From Nitrospira sp. (lineage in GTDB: Bacteria; Nitrospirota; Nitrospiria; Nitrospirales; Nitrospiraceae), in the NCBI GenBank assembly GCA_029194675.1, contig JARFXP010000005.1:124001-188000 (forward strand): DNA of 64,000 bases, written 5' to 3'. Shown in pieces: positions 46,478-55,557 of the stretch. Position numbers and translations under genes: made by a program. Below the pieces are notes generated by a model. The model was not told where the DNA came from. It saw only the letters and a list, made by a program, of their open reading frames with translations, and made no database searches. Within the stretch, counting starts at the first letter, position 1, and each line of letters starts with the position of its first letter.

Positions 46478-47580
46478 CGAAGACCCCAACTCAGGGCATA
46501 GTCCTTCAGCTCCACCGCTTCCATCTCCGGTAGGACCGTGAAGGGAGCTTTGGACTCCACCATCACCGCCACTTCGCTCGTGTATGTCTTCGTTTTGCCG
46601 GCTTGGACCGCCTGTGGCTGCGGCCCATGGTGAATACCCTGAGGATGCAACGTGAGCATCCCAGGCTGAATTCCCGCGCGGCTGAAGAATTCACCATCAT
46701 GGTAGAAGATCACTTCATCGTAGTCGGTATTTTGATGGTAAAAGGGGACGCGCAAGGCCTCTGGATCGCTTTCTAAAGGCCTCGGAACAAAAGTTGAGAT
46801 GAGACATCCGCCGGCCTGGAACGTCTGATGGACGCTCGGCGGCAGATGATAGCGGGGACTCACGACCGGCCTGAAATCCCGCACGTTGAGCTTTGCGACC
46901 CAGAGATCCCCTTTCCACCCAACCACATCCATGGGATAGAAGGAATAGACGACCCGCGTCCACTCGCCTTGGCGCTTGATGTGAACCTCCCATGCGCGAC
47001 CCACCGTCTCTACCGGCGCCACCGTTTCCAAGTCGGGAGCGACAAGCACACCTTTATCGAAGAGCGCATGCTGTCCGAGCGCTCCTCGCTCCGGCACCAT
47101 CAGAGGAACAGGCGTTTCTATAATGAGAAAAACGGAAGGTCCCTTATCGATGTGAGTCCGATAGGTAGTCCCCTTGGGGATCAGGACGTAATCGCCCGGC
47201 TCGTAAGTCAGACACCCATAGTCGCTCTCAAATTTTCCTATACCCTTATGCACGAAATGAACTTCATCTCCATCCGCGTTGCGCACAAAATATGGCATCG
47301 TCTCCCGTCGCCAGGAAAGGTGGAGAGCGACATCCTGGCTTTGCATCATCAGCGCTGATTGTGTGGTGATGGATAATGTGGACTCGGAAAGCTGCGCGCA
47401 AGCAAAGGCCCGTGGCTTCAGCTTCCCCTCGATCGCGATCCACGCCGTCGGTGGGTGTGTCCTGTAGAGGTGAGAAGCTGCCCCCGAAAACCCGTTTCGC
47501 CCATGTTCTTCTTCATGAAGCCCTTCGGGAATGCCGACATGGGCTTGATTGGGAACTTTTCCTCTCCGCGTGAGATACAT
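46474..47580 (-). CDS. hmgA: Homogentisate 1,2-dioxygenase
   Basis: A 368-residue protein started at 47580 (MYLTRRGKVPNQAHVGIPEG). It has the cupin-type fold of the family: GDEVHFVHKGIGKFESDYG, and the iron-site region PFYHQNTDYDEVIFYHDGEF with LHPQGIHHGPQPQAV. This is the shorter bacterial form (~380 rather than ~440 residues). It opens the aromatic ring of homogentisate to maleylacetoacetate. Adjacent HPPD-like and FAH genes complete a tyrosine degradation module. Confidence 0.92.
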   Translation of the reverse strand: MYLTRRGKVPNQAHVGIPEGLHEEEHGRNGFSGAASHLYRTHPPTAWIAIEGKLKPRAFACAQLSESTLSITTQSALMMQSQDVALHLSWRRETMPYFVRNADGDEVHFVHKGIGKFESDYGCLTYEPGDYVLIPKGTTYRTHIDKGPSVFLIIETPVPLMVPERGALGQHALFDKGVLVAPDLETVAPVETVGRAWEVHIKRQGEWTRVVYSFYPMDVVGWKGDLWVAKLNVRDFRPVVSPRYHLPPSVHQTFQAGGCLISTFVPRPLESDPEALRVPFYHQNTDYDEVIFYHDGEFFSRAGIQPGMLTLHPQGIHHGPQPQAVQAGKTKTYTSEVAVMVESKAPFTVLPEMEAVELKDYALSWGLR

Positions 47581-47608
47581 GGCGGCTCTCACCAAGTGGA
47601 TTGTCCGC

Positions 47609-48202
47609 TTATGACGCCTTTTTCAGCGACTTCCTTTGCTTTTGCCGGGGCATCGAAGATGAATCGTAGTCAATGATCGTCTTCTCGACTCCGGAAGCTT
47701 GATCTCGTTCGATATCCTTGTACAGCGACTCCACCGTACTTCTTACAAACGTCCGCGCCGCTTCTTCACCATGCTGCCGTTGGGTCAACTCGATGAACAG
47801 TCCGCTGTTCGGGAAAAGAGGATAGGTGAAGCGTTGCTTGAGCGGCCCGAACCCGTCTCTCCCCTCTTTGACCGGCCCACTGAACTTCACGCCATGCGCC
47901 TCCCATTCTCGACACACGGCCTCGATGTTGTCGACCGAGAGCGCGACGTGCTGCACGCCCTGTCCATACTTTTCGATGAATTCGTTGATTTGGGACTTCC
48001 CCGCCTTGTCTCGACCCTGCATGAGAGCGATCTTGGCGGCCCCGCGCTGCACGACGACAGTGTCCATTGACGATGTCTCGCTGCCGACATCTTTCGCCGC
48101 CCAAATCACCTCAAAGCCGAGGATCTTGGCGAACAGAAACTCTGCGGCTTCGAGATTGTCGACGCAGAGCGTAACGTGATCGAAGCCCGTCGTCTGCTCC
48201 AT
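47609..48202 (-). CDS. Short 4-hydroxyphenylpyruvate-dioxygenase-like VOC protein
   Basis: A 197-residue protein. FDHVTLCVDNLEAAEFLFAK, then SQINEFIEKYGQGVQHVALS and PNSGLFIELTQRQ, read like the C-terminal catalytic half of HPPD, with the His-His-Glu iron ligands in DHV, QHVAL and FIEL. Ordinary HPPD is ~350-400 residues with two VOC halves; this has one, plus a basic ~40-residue tail (SSMPRQKQRKSLKKAS). As first gene of the operon and directly before homogentisate dioxygenase, it is the obvious candidate to make homogentisate. A homodimer of single units could restore the two-half architecture. Confidence 0.72.
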   Translation of the reverse strand: MEQTTGFDHVTLCVDNLEAAEFLFAKILGFEVIWAAKDVGSETSSMDTVVVQRGAAKIALMQGRDKAGKSQINEFIEKYGQGVQHVALSVDNIEAVCREWEAHGVKFSGPVKEGRDGFGPLKQRFTYPLFPNSGLFIELTQRQHGEEAARTFVRSTVESLYKDIERDQASGVEKTIIDYDSSSMPRQKQRKSLKKAS

Positions 48203-48439
48203 GGTGTCTCCAAATTACCTTACCCGATTCCCAACGCCTCTTAATAATAACATCTTGCGATTGCATAATTGCAGAGTACTATTTTTTTAAACCCATTACA
48301 AGGAGAATCTTTTATAACTCGATACAAAAACGTTCATCCATTGTGCTGTTTTATACCATCAACCTGTTGCGATTGTAATATAAAAACGTTATCATCAACA
48401 TAACACGAGCTCCCTTAGCTAAGAACGTTGGAGGCGCCT
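48203..48439. promoter_or_regulatory. AT-rich divergent control region of both catabolic operons
   Basis: This 237-base region separates the minus-strand amino-acid cluster from the plus-strand beta-oxidation cluster and is far more AT-rich than the genes around it. TTGCGATTG occurs at 48255-48263 and 48367-48375; AAAAACGTT at 48326-48334 and 48382-48390. The first is followed by the near-palindrome TGCATAATTGCA. Paired sites in a shared control region suggest one regulator for both operons. Confidence 0.55.
48367..48395 (+). promoter_or_regulatory. Probable sigma-70-type promoter for the beta-oxidation operon
   Basis: TTGCGA (-35, 48367-48372), a 17-base spacer, then TATCAT (-10, 48390-48395). 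Start would be about 40 bases before the first gene's ATG. The -35 box lies within one copy of the TTGCGATTG repeat, so a bound regulator there would block the promoter. Confidence 0.5.
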
Positions 48440-49183
48440 ATGACTTTCTATAAAGAAATTCGGCAATTCGTACTTGAACATGGAGCCATCAACAATTCCT
48501 ACCTCACTAGTTTTTGTTCCGGCGACCTCACAGACAAAGCACTCAAGGAATTCGCAGTGGAGTTCTACAACTTCGCCAGGTTTTTTCCGCAGGTTCTAGT
48601 GGCTCAGCTCGTGAATACCGAGGACGAACAGATCGCCGACGAGCTGACCAAAGTGCTGTACTCCGAACTGGGCGATGGAGAGACTCGGCGTCGCCACGAA
48701 CTGCTGTATCGGGACTTCTTGCGGTCTCTCGGAATCGACATTCACGACGCCATGACTCGCCCGATGCTGCCCTCAACCCGCGCCTATATCGAAGGGATGG
48801 AAAAGTTGTACAGCGACGGCAACCATGCGAGGGCCTTGGGCGCCTCATTCGGCCTTGAGAACATGGCCATCACAATGTGGGATCATTTAATCCCAGGCCT
48901 CACGCAACTGAAGACAGCTCGTTATCCCCACATGGACTTGACCTATTTCACCTTTCACCGGCAACTGGAGCAGGGTCATGAGGAAGCCATGAAGCAGGCT
49001 GTTCAGGTCATGAGTGGTGGACCAGATTTCACGACACTCGCGGCTCGGCAGGAACAAGACTTTCAAGAAGGCGTAAAGGCAGTGTTGAATTATTTGGAGG
49101 GATTTTGGATGGGACTGGAAAGGCAACGATCCGCTGGCTTCAGGCAGCCGGTACAGCACGAAGTGCGAACGACGGCCTCTTAG
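48440..49183 (+). CDS. Haem-oxygenase-like iron-containing oxidase/oxygenase (TenA/PqqC-like fold)
   Basis: A 247-residue all-helical protein, ATG 48440 after GGAGG. Probable metal ligands of haem-oxygenase-like di-iron oxidases are all in place: Glu76 (LYSELG), His86 (RRRHELL), Glu140 (FGLENMAITMWDHLI), then His173, Glu177 and His180 (FTFHRQLEQGHEEA). The family includes UndA (fatty-acid decarboxylase), CADD and BesC. As first gene of a fatty-acid activation and beta-oxidation operon, it may act on a fatty acid or acyl-CoA; that is inference. Thiaminase activity is unlikely, as no thiamine genes are near. Confidence 0.75.
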   Translation: MTFYKEIRQFVLEHGAINNSYLTSFCSGDLTDKALKEFAVEFYNFARFFPQVLVAQLVNTEDEQIADELTKVLYSELGDGETRRRHELLYRDFLRSLGIDIHDAMTRPMLPSTRAYIEGMEKLYSDGNHARALGASFGLENMAITMWDHLIPGLTQLKTARYPHMDLTYFTFHRQLEQGHEEAMKQAVQVMSGGPDFTTLAARQEQDFQEGVKAVLNYLEGFWMGLERQRSAGFRQPVQHEVRTTAS

Positions 49184-49255
49184 CAGTGCTGGCGAGGGCC
49201 ATGAGAACGTAGAACGTTGAGCGGCGGATGCGAGCTGGATGTTCGGGAGGGTCAT

Positions 49256-50971
49256 ATGGAACTGACCTGGATCAGTCACTACGACGCAGGCGTTCCTGCC
49301 AACGTCGGTTATCCCGATTGGACCGTGCCGGATCTCCTGCGACACTCATCGAACCGTTTTCCAGATTCTCCAGCACTGTTGTTTTATGGCACACGCATCT
49401 CTTATGGAAAACTGGACGACCTCTCGACCCAATTTGCGCTTGCGCTGCAGCAACTCGGCGTCAGTCAAGGAGATCGCGTCGCTCTCATGCTTCCCAATAT
49501 TCCACAGACGGTCGTCGCTTATTACGGAATTTTGAAAGCCGGCGCCGTCGTCGTACCGATCAATCCGCTCTACGTTGAACGAGAAATTCAGATGCAACTG
49601 ACCGATGCAGGGGCGGAGACAATCGTGGTTCTTGACCTACTCTATCCTCGCGTTCGAGCGGTGCAGGACGCGACGACGCTCCTCAAGCGGATCATCGTCA
49701 CCAGCGTTCGGGACTATCTCCCCTTCTTTAAAAAACTCCTCTATCCCATCAAGGCTCGGTTAGCCAAACGTTGGGTTTCCATCGAGAAAGCTCCGCCTGT
49801 GTATGGCTTTCTCGAACTCCTACGCACCAACTCTGTACAGGGCGCGGATCATACCGACAGTCTGCCTCTCGTACGCCCGATCGATCTCGCACAATTACAA
49901 TACACCGGTGGGACGACGGGAACAGCCAAAGGCGTGATGCTCACGCACCACAATGTGGTTGTGAATACACTTCAGGGCCGATACTGGTCCCCGAGCTTTC
50001 GTGAGGGTCGTGAAATCTTCCTGGGTGCCATCCCATTTTTCCACTCCTACGGTCAGACCACCTGTCAGAACCTAGCCATCGCGACAGGATGCGCAGTGGT
50101 CCTTCTCCCTCGGTTCCAACCAGCCGAGGTCATCAAGGCGATCCATGCCCATCGCATTACCATGCTTTCGGGCGTACCCATGATGTATTCGATGATCACT
50201 GAACATCCGGATGCGAAGCGCTATGACTTACGTTCATTGCGGGTGTGTCTGAGCGGAGCCAGCTCGCTTCCTGCCGATGTGCAGGAGCGTTTCGAACGCC
50301 TCACCGGAGCAAGAATTTCAGAGGGCTATGGCCTGACTGAAGCCAGTCCCGCGACCCACTGTAACCCGATGCACGGGGAGCACCCATCTGGTTCGATGGG
50401 ACTTCCCTTCCCCGATACCGAGGCGCGGGTGGTGGACTCAGACACTGGACTGGAGGAAGTGCCGGATGGCGAAACGGGTGAATTGATCGTGCGAGGACCT
50501 CAGGTCATGCTGGGATACTGGAACAGGGAAGACGAAACACGCGCCGTGCTGCGAGACGGATGGCTACACACGGGCGACCTTGTCCGTCGGGATGATCGCG
50601 GATACTTCTACTTTGTCGATCGTAAGAAGGACATCATTAAGTCCCGGGGAGAAACGGTGTATCCGCAGGAGGTCGAAGAAGTCTTGCGTCAACACCCGGC
50701 GGTGAGCGAAGCCGCAGTAGTTGGGGTTGCGAACCACGAGTACGGTGAGGTCATCAAAGCCTACGTCGTGGCGAAACCGGGATCGTTCGTCACCGAGCAG
50801 ACATTGATCACGCACTGCGCCGGACTGCTGGCGCGATACAAGATCCCGTCGACCGTGGAATTTCGCCAGGAGCTGCCGCGAACGGTCATCGGCAAGGTGC
50901 TGCGGCGGACATTGCGCGATCAGGCGGTCCGAACGAGCGATGCCGAAACGGTTCAACATCAGGCAGTGTGA
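49256..50971 (+). CDS. Long-chain-type fatty acyl-CoA ligase
   Basis: A 571-residue adenylate-forming enzyme started at 49256 (MELTWISHYD), after GGGAGG. LQYTGGTTGTAKGVMLTHHN is the ATP-binding loop, SEGYGLTEASPATH the second motif, DGWLHTGDLVRRDDRGYFYF and VDRKKDIIKSRGETVYPQEV complete the fatty-acyl-CoA ligase signature, and GKVLRRTLRD has the catalytic Lys. It activates fatty acids at the membrane surface for the operon's oxidation enzymes. 11 bases precede the thiolase gene. Confidence 0.92.
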   Translation: MELTWISHYDAGVPANVGYPDWTVPDLLRHSSNRFPDSPALLFYGTRISYGKLDDLSTQFALALQQLGVSQGDRVALMLPNIPQTVVAYYGILKAGAVVVPINPLYVEREIQMQLTDAGAETIVVLDLLYPRVRAVQDATTLLKRIIVTSVRDYLPFFKKLLYPIKARLAKRWVSIEKAPPVYGFLELLRTNSVQGADHTDSLPLVRPIDLAQLQYTGGTTGTAKGVMLTHHNVVVNTLQGRYWSPSFREGREIFLGAIPFFHSYGQTTCQNLAIATGCAVVLLPRFQPAEVIKAIHAHRITMLSGVPMMYSMITEHPDAKRYDLRSLRVCLSGASSLPADVQERFERLTGARISEGYGLTEASPATHCNPMHGEHPSGSMGLPFPDTEARVVDSDTGLEEVPDGETGELIVRGPQVMLGYWNREDETRAVLRDGWLHTGDLVRRDDRGYFYFVDRKKDIIKSRGETVYPQEVEEVLRQHPAVSEAAVVGVANHEYGEVIKAYVVAKPGSFVTEQTLITHCAGLLARYKIPSTVEFRQELPRTVIGKVLRRTLRDQAVRTSDAETVQHQAV

Positions 50972-50982
50972 GTAGGTGACCC

Positions 50983-52173
50983 ATGAAAGACCTTGTGATC
51001 GTAGCCGGCGTACGAACTCCGATCGGCAACTTCGGTGGCGCATTGAAGGATGTGTCTGCTCAAAAGCTCGGAGAACTGGCGGTACGCGAAATTCTCGCAC
51101 GGACCCGCCTGGATCCAAAACTGGTCGAAGAAGTGATCGTCGGTTGTGTCGGGCAGCCGAGCGATGCCTACAACATCGCCCGTGTCATCACCCTCCAGGC
51201 CGGTCTCCCCCTCCGGACTCCAGCCTATACGGTCCAACGAAATTGCTCCTCAGGCCTTCAGCCGTTTGTGAACGCCTACCAAAATCTCCAAAGTGAGGAT
51301 GCCGATGTGCAAATCGTGGGCGGTGTCGAGAACATGAGCCGGGCCCCCTATCTCTCCCGAGACATGCGCTGGGGCAAACGCCTGCGGCATGCCGAGTTCG
51401 TCGACAGTATTTGGGAAGGATTGACGGACCCAGTCTGCGGCCAGCTCATGGGCCGGACAGCGGAAACCTTGGCTGAGGAGTTTGGTATCAGTCGTGTAGA
51501 GCAAGACCGGTTTGCGATCGACAGCCACCGCCGTGCATTCAAAGCCATACGGGAAGGTCGTCTGAAAGAGGAGATCGTGCCCGTTACCCTGTCCAAGTCA
51601 GTTGCAGGGCGCGAAGTCGCTCCACTTGTGGTAGCTCAGGATGAAGGTCCGAATGTCGGTCTAACCGAACCCCAACTGACCCTCTATCCTCCACTCTTCA
51701 AGGAGGGAGGCACCGTCACCGCGGGCAACAGCTGTCCGCTCAACGACGGAGGTGCTGCGGCGCTCGTCATGTCGGCTGAATGGGCCAAGGAACTTGGAAT
51801 GCGTCCGCTCGGTCGCGTGAAAAGCTATGCATTTGTGGGCGTGGACCCGGCACGCATGGGCATCGGGCCGGCGGATGCACTCCCGGCAGCACTCAAACGA
51901 GCCGGCCTCGGTTTGGCCGATCTCGAACTGATCGAGGTGAACGAAGCGTTTGCCGCTCAGTACCTTGTCGTCGAACGATTGTTGGGACTTAAACGAGACC
52001 TCGTCAATGTCAACGGCGGCGCCATCGCCTTGGGCCACCCGGTCGGGATGACCGGCACCAGGCTCGTCATCACAGTCCTGTATGAAATGCGACGGCGTGG
52101 CGTGGCCCTGGGCGCCGTGACGATGTGCGTGGGTGGCGGACAAGGAGCGGCGATGGTCTTGGAGCAGGTGTAA
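50983..52173 (+). CDS. Acetyl-CoA acyltransferase (thiolase)
   Basis: A 396-residue thiolase. The acylated Cys is in [13 protein letters not shown] near residue 87; [19 protein letters not shown] holds the His and [14 protein letters not shown] the second Cys. Length and motifs are those of degradative or biosynthetic type thiolases; the beta-oxidation operon favours cleavage of 3-ketoacyl-CoA. The complete motif set suggests an active enzyme. Confidence 0.93.
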   Translation: MKDLVIVAGVRTPIGNFGGALKDVSAQKLGELAVREILARTRLDPKLVEEVIVGCVGQPSDAYNIARVITLQAGLPLRTPAYTVQRNCSSGLQPFVNAYQNLQSEDADVQIVGGVENMSRAPYLSRDMRWGKRLRHAEFVDSIWEGLTDPVCGQLMGRTAETLAEEFGISRVEQDRFAIDSHRRAFKAIREGRLKEEIVPVTLSKSVAGREVAPLVVAQDEGPNVGLTEPQLTLYPPLFKEGGTVTAGNSCPLNDGGAAALVMSAEWAKELGMRPLGRVKSYAFVGVDPARMGIGPADALPAALKRAGLGLADLELIEVNEAFAAQYLVVERLLGLKRDLVNVNGGAIALGHPVGMTGTRLVITVLYEMRRRGVALGAVTMCVGGGQGAAMVLEQV

Positions 52174-52241
52174 CCCGCACATGTCCATCGTCGCCCACCG
52201 CCCCATGACGACGCCGGATTATGAAGAGCGTGAGGCGAGAC

Positions 52242-53465
52242 ATGTACATCTATAAGGTCGGGATCGTTGGAGCTGGCACCATGGGAGCGCAGATCGCGGA
52301 GGTGGTGAGCTACGCCGGGGTGCCGGTCGTGCTGGCCGATGTGAACCACACGCTAGCGCAGCGGGGAATCGAGGCCGTGCGCGCAATCTACCAGGCGCGG
52401 GTAGACAAGGGGAAAATGAGCCCGGAGCAATTGGAAGAGAAGATGTTGCTCGTGACTCCATCGTCGGGCATGGAGGCATTTAAGGACGTCGATCTGGCGA
52501 TCGAAGCGGTTTCGGAGGACATGAAACTCAAGGATCTGGTGTTCCGCGAGTTGGATCAGGTCTGCCCGCGTGGCGCGATCTTGGCGAGTAACACATCGGC
52601 GCTGTCTATTTCTGGACTCGGCGCAGCGACGAAACGTCCGGACAAGGTACTCGGTCTCCATTTCTTCAACCCGGCCTACGTCATGCGGCTCGTAGAGGTG
52701 GTGCCGGGGCTTGCAACCGCGCCGCAGACACTCGATGACGCGGTGAATTTTACCGAAAGCATCGGAAAACTGCCGATTGTGGTGAAGGAGTGCGCGGGAT
52801 TCTTGGTCAATCGTGTGTTGATGGCCTATGTGAACGAAGCCGTTCGTGCCTTGCAAGACGGAGCCGCCATGCTACAAGAAATCGATCGGGAGATGGTGTC
52901 ATTCGGCATGCCCGTCGGTCCACTTGCTCTCCTAGATGCGGTGGGTCTGGATATCTCCTTCGAGGTTGCTCGCATTCTATACCGCAGCTATGGGCCCCGC
53001 ATGATGCCGGCTCCCCTGCTTGAAGCCATGCTGAAGGCGGGCCGTCTAGGAGTCAAATCGGGTCAGGGCTTCTACGACTATGTCAGCGGAGAGGAAGGCG
53101 GTCGTGATCAAGAACTTGAACGACTCCTCCAAGTATTCAGACCTGATTCCAATCATGCTGCGGCACGATGGAGTCGATCGCGATTGCTCCTGGCCATGAC
53201 CAATGAGGCAGTCATCGCGCTCCAAGAAGGAGTCGCCTCTGCAGCAGATATCGACCTGGCGATGATGGCCGGGATCGGTTATCCCAAGGAAAAGGAAGGT
53301 CCGTTGCATTTCGCGGATCAGCTGGGCATTGATCAGGTTCTGCATGAGCTTGAGGATTTTGCGGAGACATTGGGTCCACGCTTTTGGCCTGCGCCGATGT
53401 TGCGCCGAATGGTGGATGCCGGATTCACAGGGCAGATGGCTGGGCGAGGCTTCTTCACATACTGA
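52242..53465 (+). CDS. 3-hydroxyacyl-CoA dehydrogenase with duplicated C-terminal domain
   Basis: A 407-residue protein from ATG 52242 (MYIYKVGIVGAG). The NAD fold GIVGAGTMGAQIAEV and GLHFFNPAYVMRLVEVV are followed by the usual helical domain (VVKECAGFLVNRVLMAYVNE) and then a second copy of it (LLAMTNEAVIALQEGV, IGYPKEKEGPLHFADQLG). This matches the dehydrogenase half of FadB/FadJ without the hydratase, which is supplied by the next gene. It oxidises 3-hydroxyacyl-CoA, probably of longer chains than the single-unit enzyme at 40442. Confidence 0.92.
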   Translation: MYIYKVGIVGAGTMGAQIAEVVSYAGVPVVLADVNHTLAQRGIEAVRAIYQARVDKGKMSPEQLEEKMLLVTPSSGMEAFKDVDLAIEAVSEDMKLKDLVFRELDQVCPRGAILASNTSALSISGLGAATKRPDKVLGLHFFNPAYVMRLVEVVPGLATAPQTLDDAVNFTESIGKLPIVVKECAGFLVNRVLMAYVNEAVRALQDGAAMLQEIDREMVSFGMPVGPLALLDAVGLDISFEVARILYRSYGPRMMPAPLLEAMLKAGRLGVKSGQGFYDYVSGEEGGRDQELERLLQVFRPDSNHAAARWSRSRLLLAMTNEAVIALQEGVASAADIDLAMMAGIGYPKEKEGPLHFADQLGIDQVLHELEDFAETLGPRFWPAPMLRRMVDAGFTGQMAGRGFFTY

Positions 53466-53511
53466 AAGTCGCCGGATCGGCGTTCGAATAGGGCGAGGAA
53501 GGAAACGCATC

Positions 53512-54300
53512 ATGACTGTCATGTCAGGTGCCATGCACAGTTGCAAGATTGAAGAAGGCGTCGCGCTCGTGACCCTCAATCATCCGCCCGTCAACGCCCT
53601 CACACCTGAACTACTCACGGAGTTGAGCACCACGTTCGACTCGCTCGCGAACGATAAAGCCGTGAAGGCTGTGGTGCTCACGGGCGCGGGCCGATTTTTT
53701 GTCGCAGGTGCTGATATTCGCGTGCTGGCCTCCATTCCGTCGTCAGTTGAGGGCGAAGCGATGGCCCGCCGAGGGCAGATGATCTTGAACAAGATAGAGG
53801 CTCTTGAAAAACCGGTCATTGCGGCGATCAACGGGGCCTGTTTGGGGGGAGGATTGGAATTGGCCATGTGCTGTCACATCCGCCTTGCAGCAGAAGGCAT
53901 CAGACTTGGCCAGCCAGAAATCAATCTGGGCATCATGCCGGGATTCGGCGGCACCCAACGCCTTCCTCGGCTGATCGGCCAATCCAAGGCCATGGAATTG
54001 ATCCTGACAGGCGAGCCCGTTTCAGCTCAAGAAGCCATGAGCCTGGGTTTGGTGTCTCAGGTGGTATCCGCCGATGACCTCCTGCGACAAGCGCTGGGAC
54101 TGGCGCGCACGATGGCTGCGAAAAGCCAAGTGGCGCTCCGGACGTCGCTCCAAGCGATTCGTCGGGGGAGTGAGGTGAATCTTTCAGATGGTTTGGATCT
54201 AGAAGCCCGGCTTTTCGGAACACTGTGCGATACCGACGATCGGAAAGAAGGAACAGCCGCTTTCTTGGAGAAACGACAGCCTCGGTTCAAGAACCGTTAG
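53512..54300 (+). CDS. Enoyl-CoA hydratase
   Basis: A 262-residue crotonase from ATG 53512, after GAGGAAGGAA. VTLNHPPVNALTPELL; GAGRFFVAGADIRVL; and INGACLGGGLELAMCC (oxyanion hole) are followed by LGQPEINLGIMPGFGGTQRL, in which Glu of GQPEI and the earlier Ala-Gly-Ala-Asp segment frame the site. The C-terminal AAFLEKRQPRFKNR is shared with the broken fragment at 32574-32918, so the two were probably paralogues. It hydrates enoyl-CoA in the operon's beta-oxidation spiral. Confidence 0.92.
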   Translation: MTVMSGAMHSCKIEEGVALVTLNHPPVNALTPELLTELSTTFDSLANDKAVKAVVLTGAGRFFVAGADIRVLASIPSSVEGEAMARRGQMILNKIEALEKPVIAAINGACLGGGLELAMCCHIRLAAEGIRLGQPEINLGIMPGFGGTQRLPRLIGQSKAMELILTGEPVSAQEAMSLGLVSQVVSADDLLRQALGLARTMAAKSQVALRTSLQAIRRGSEVNLSDGLDLEARLFGTLCDTDDRKEGTAAFLEKRQPRFKNR

Positions 54301-54327
54301 GCCTTCAGGGGACAGCGGGAAGGCTTT

Positions 54328-55551
54328 ATGCAAACTCGACGATCGACAAAATTGGGATTGGCCCTAGCGGGTGGCGGTTTCACGGGCTATCTCTTCGAAG
54401 TCGGCGCCTTGACCGGGCTGGACGATCTCCTCGGTGAATCGTTCACCAGCAACGATTTCGACATGTATGTCGGCGTGAGTGCCGGTTCAGCTGTGGCTGC
54501 CCTGCTCGCGCAAGGGGTCAAGCCTGAAGAGATCCTCGAAACCAATCTGTCCGGGAAACGTCCCTACTATTTTGAGCACCGAGATATCTTCAGGCCTGCA
54601 ATCGGGGAAGGTGTGAAAACGATCTGGCGGACGACCAAACAATTGATCCCATTGCTGAAGCTCTATGCGCGCCACTACCGGGAGATGACGCTCATCGACC
54701 TGCTCGGTAAGGCCCAGGATGCGCTCCCCAGCTGCATCTATCGATTGGAGCCCTTCGCCGGATATCTTGAGAAAACGTTCACAGCCAAGGGACTGGGGCT
54801 ACGGTTTGCCGACCTCCGCAAAGACCTGTATATCCCGGCCATCGATTTGGAATCCGGGGAATGCGTCATTTTCGGCGAAGAAGGCCGACGGAACATTTCC
54901 ATCGCCCAGGCGGTGACCGCTTCCTCCGCCGTACCGATCTATTTCTGTCCGGTGCGCATCGAGGGCCGCGATTATGTCGACGCGGGAATCGGTCGGCCGG
55001 CGTTCTTCGACTTGGCCGTCGCGAAGCACATCGACCTCATGGTGATGATCAACCCGATGGGTCGCATTCCACTCCCCGATTCATCATGGTGCGGTTCAGC
55101 CCACGCCAAACGTCCGTCTCGCCTTCGTGACAAGGGGTTCTTGACGATCGGCGAGCAGGCCAGCCGCATCAATCTCGACGCACGTATTTCGCAAGCGCTG
55201 ACCATGTTCCGGCAAGACCATCCCGAAAAAGAACTATTGGTGGTCACACCGGGTGTCAACGATGCAGTTCTGTTTGAGCGGAGTTTTCTGAGCTATCAAG
55301 ACCGCGTGCATCTCCTGCGAGCCGGCTATCTGTCGGTCGTGACGTTGGTGCGCGAAGCATACGAGAACGTTCAAGCGCAGTTTGCACGCCATGGGATCGT
55401 TCTCGAACGAACCAGCTTTGAGCACCGTGTTGCGTCACGCATGGCGCTCCTCGATCAGATCGTGGCGGCCTCTTCTCCTCCACAGCGACCGGTCACAGGC
55501 GTAGCGATTGGTCTCGACGCCTCTCGAACCGCTCTGCACCAAGCCAAGTAG
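54328..55551 (+). CDS. Patatin-like phospholipase/acyl hydrolase
   Basis: A 407-residue protein. The patatin elements are in order: oxyanion loop LALAGGGFTGYLFEVG near residue 10, nucleophile GVSAGSAVAAL near 50, and Asp of the dyad in RDYVDAGIGRPAFF near 210. There is no signal peptide, so it acts in the cytoplasm or on the inner membrane. Its place in the operon suggests that it releases fatty acids from lipids or storage esters for the ligase and oxidation enzymes. Confidence 0.88.
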   Translation: MQTRRSTKLGLALAGGGFTGYLFEVGALTGLDDLLGESFTSNDFDMYVGVSAGSAVAALLAQGVKPEEILETNLSGKRPYYFEHRDIFRPAIGEGVKTIWRTTKQLIPLLKLYARHYREMTLIDLLGKAQDALPSCIYRLEPFAGYLEKTFTAKGLGLRFADLRKDLYIPAIDLESGECVIFGEEGRRNISIAQAVTASSAVPIYFCPVRIEGRDYVDAGIGRPAFFDLAVAKHIDLMVMINPMGRIPLPDSSWCGSAHAKRPSRLRDKGFLTIGEQASRINLDARISQALTMFRQDHPEKELLVVTPGVNDAVLFERSFLSYQDRVHLLRAGYLSVVTLVREAYENVQAQFARHGIVLERTSFEHRVASRMALLDQIVAASSPPQRPVTGVAIGLDASRTALHQAK

Positions 55552-55557
55552 GATGCG

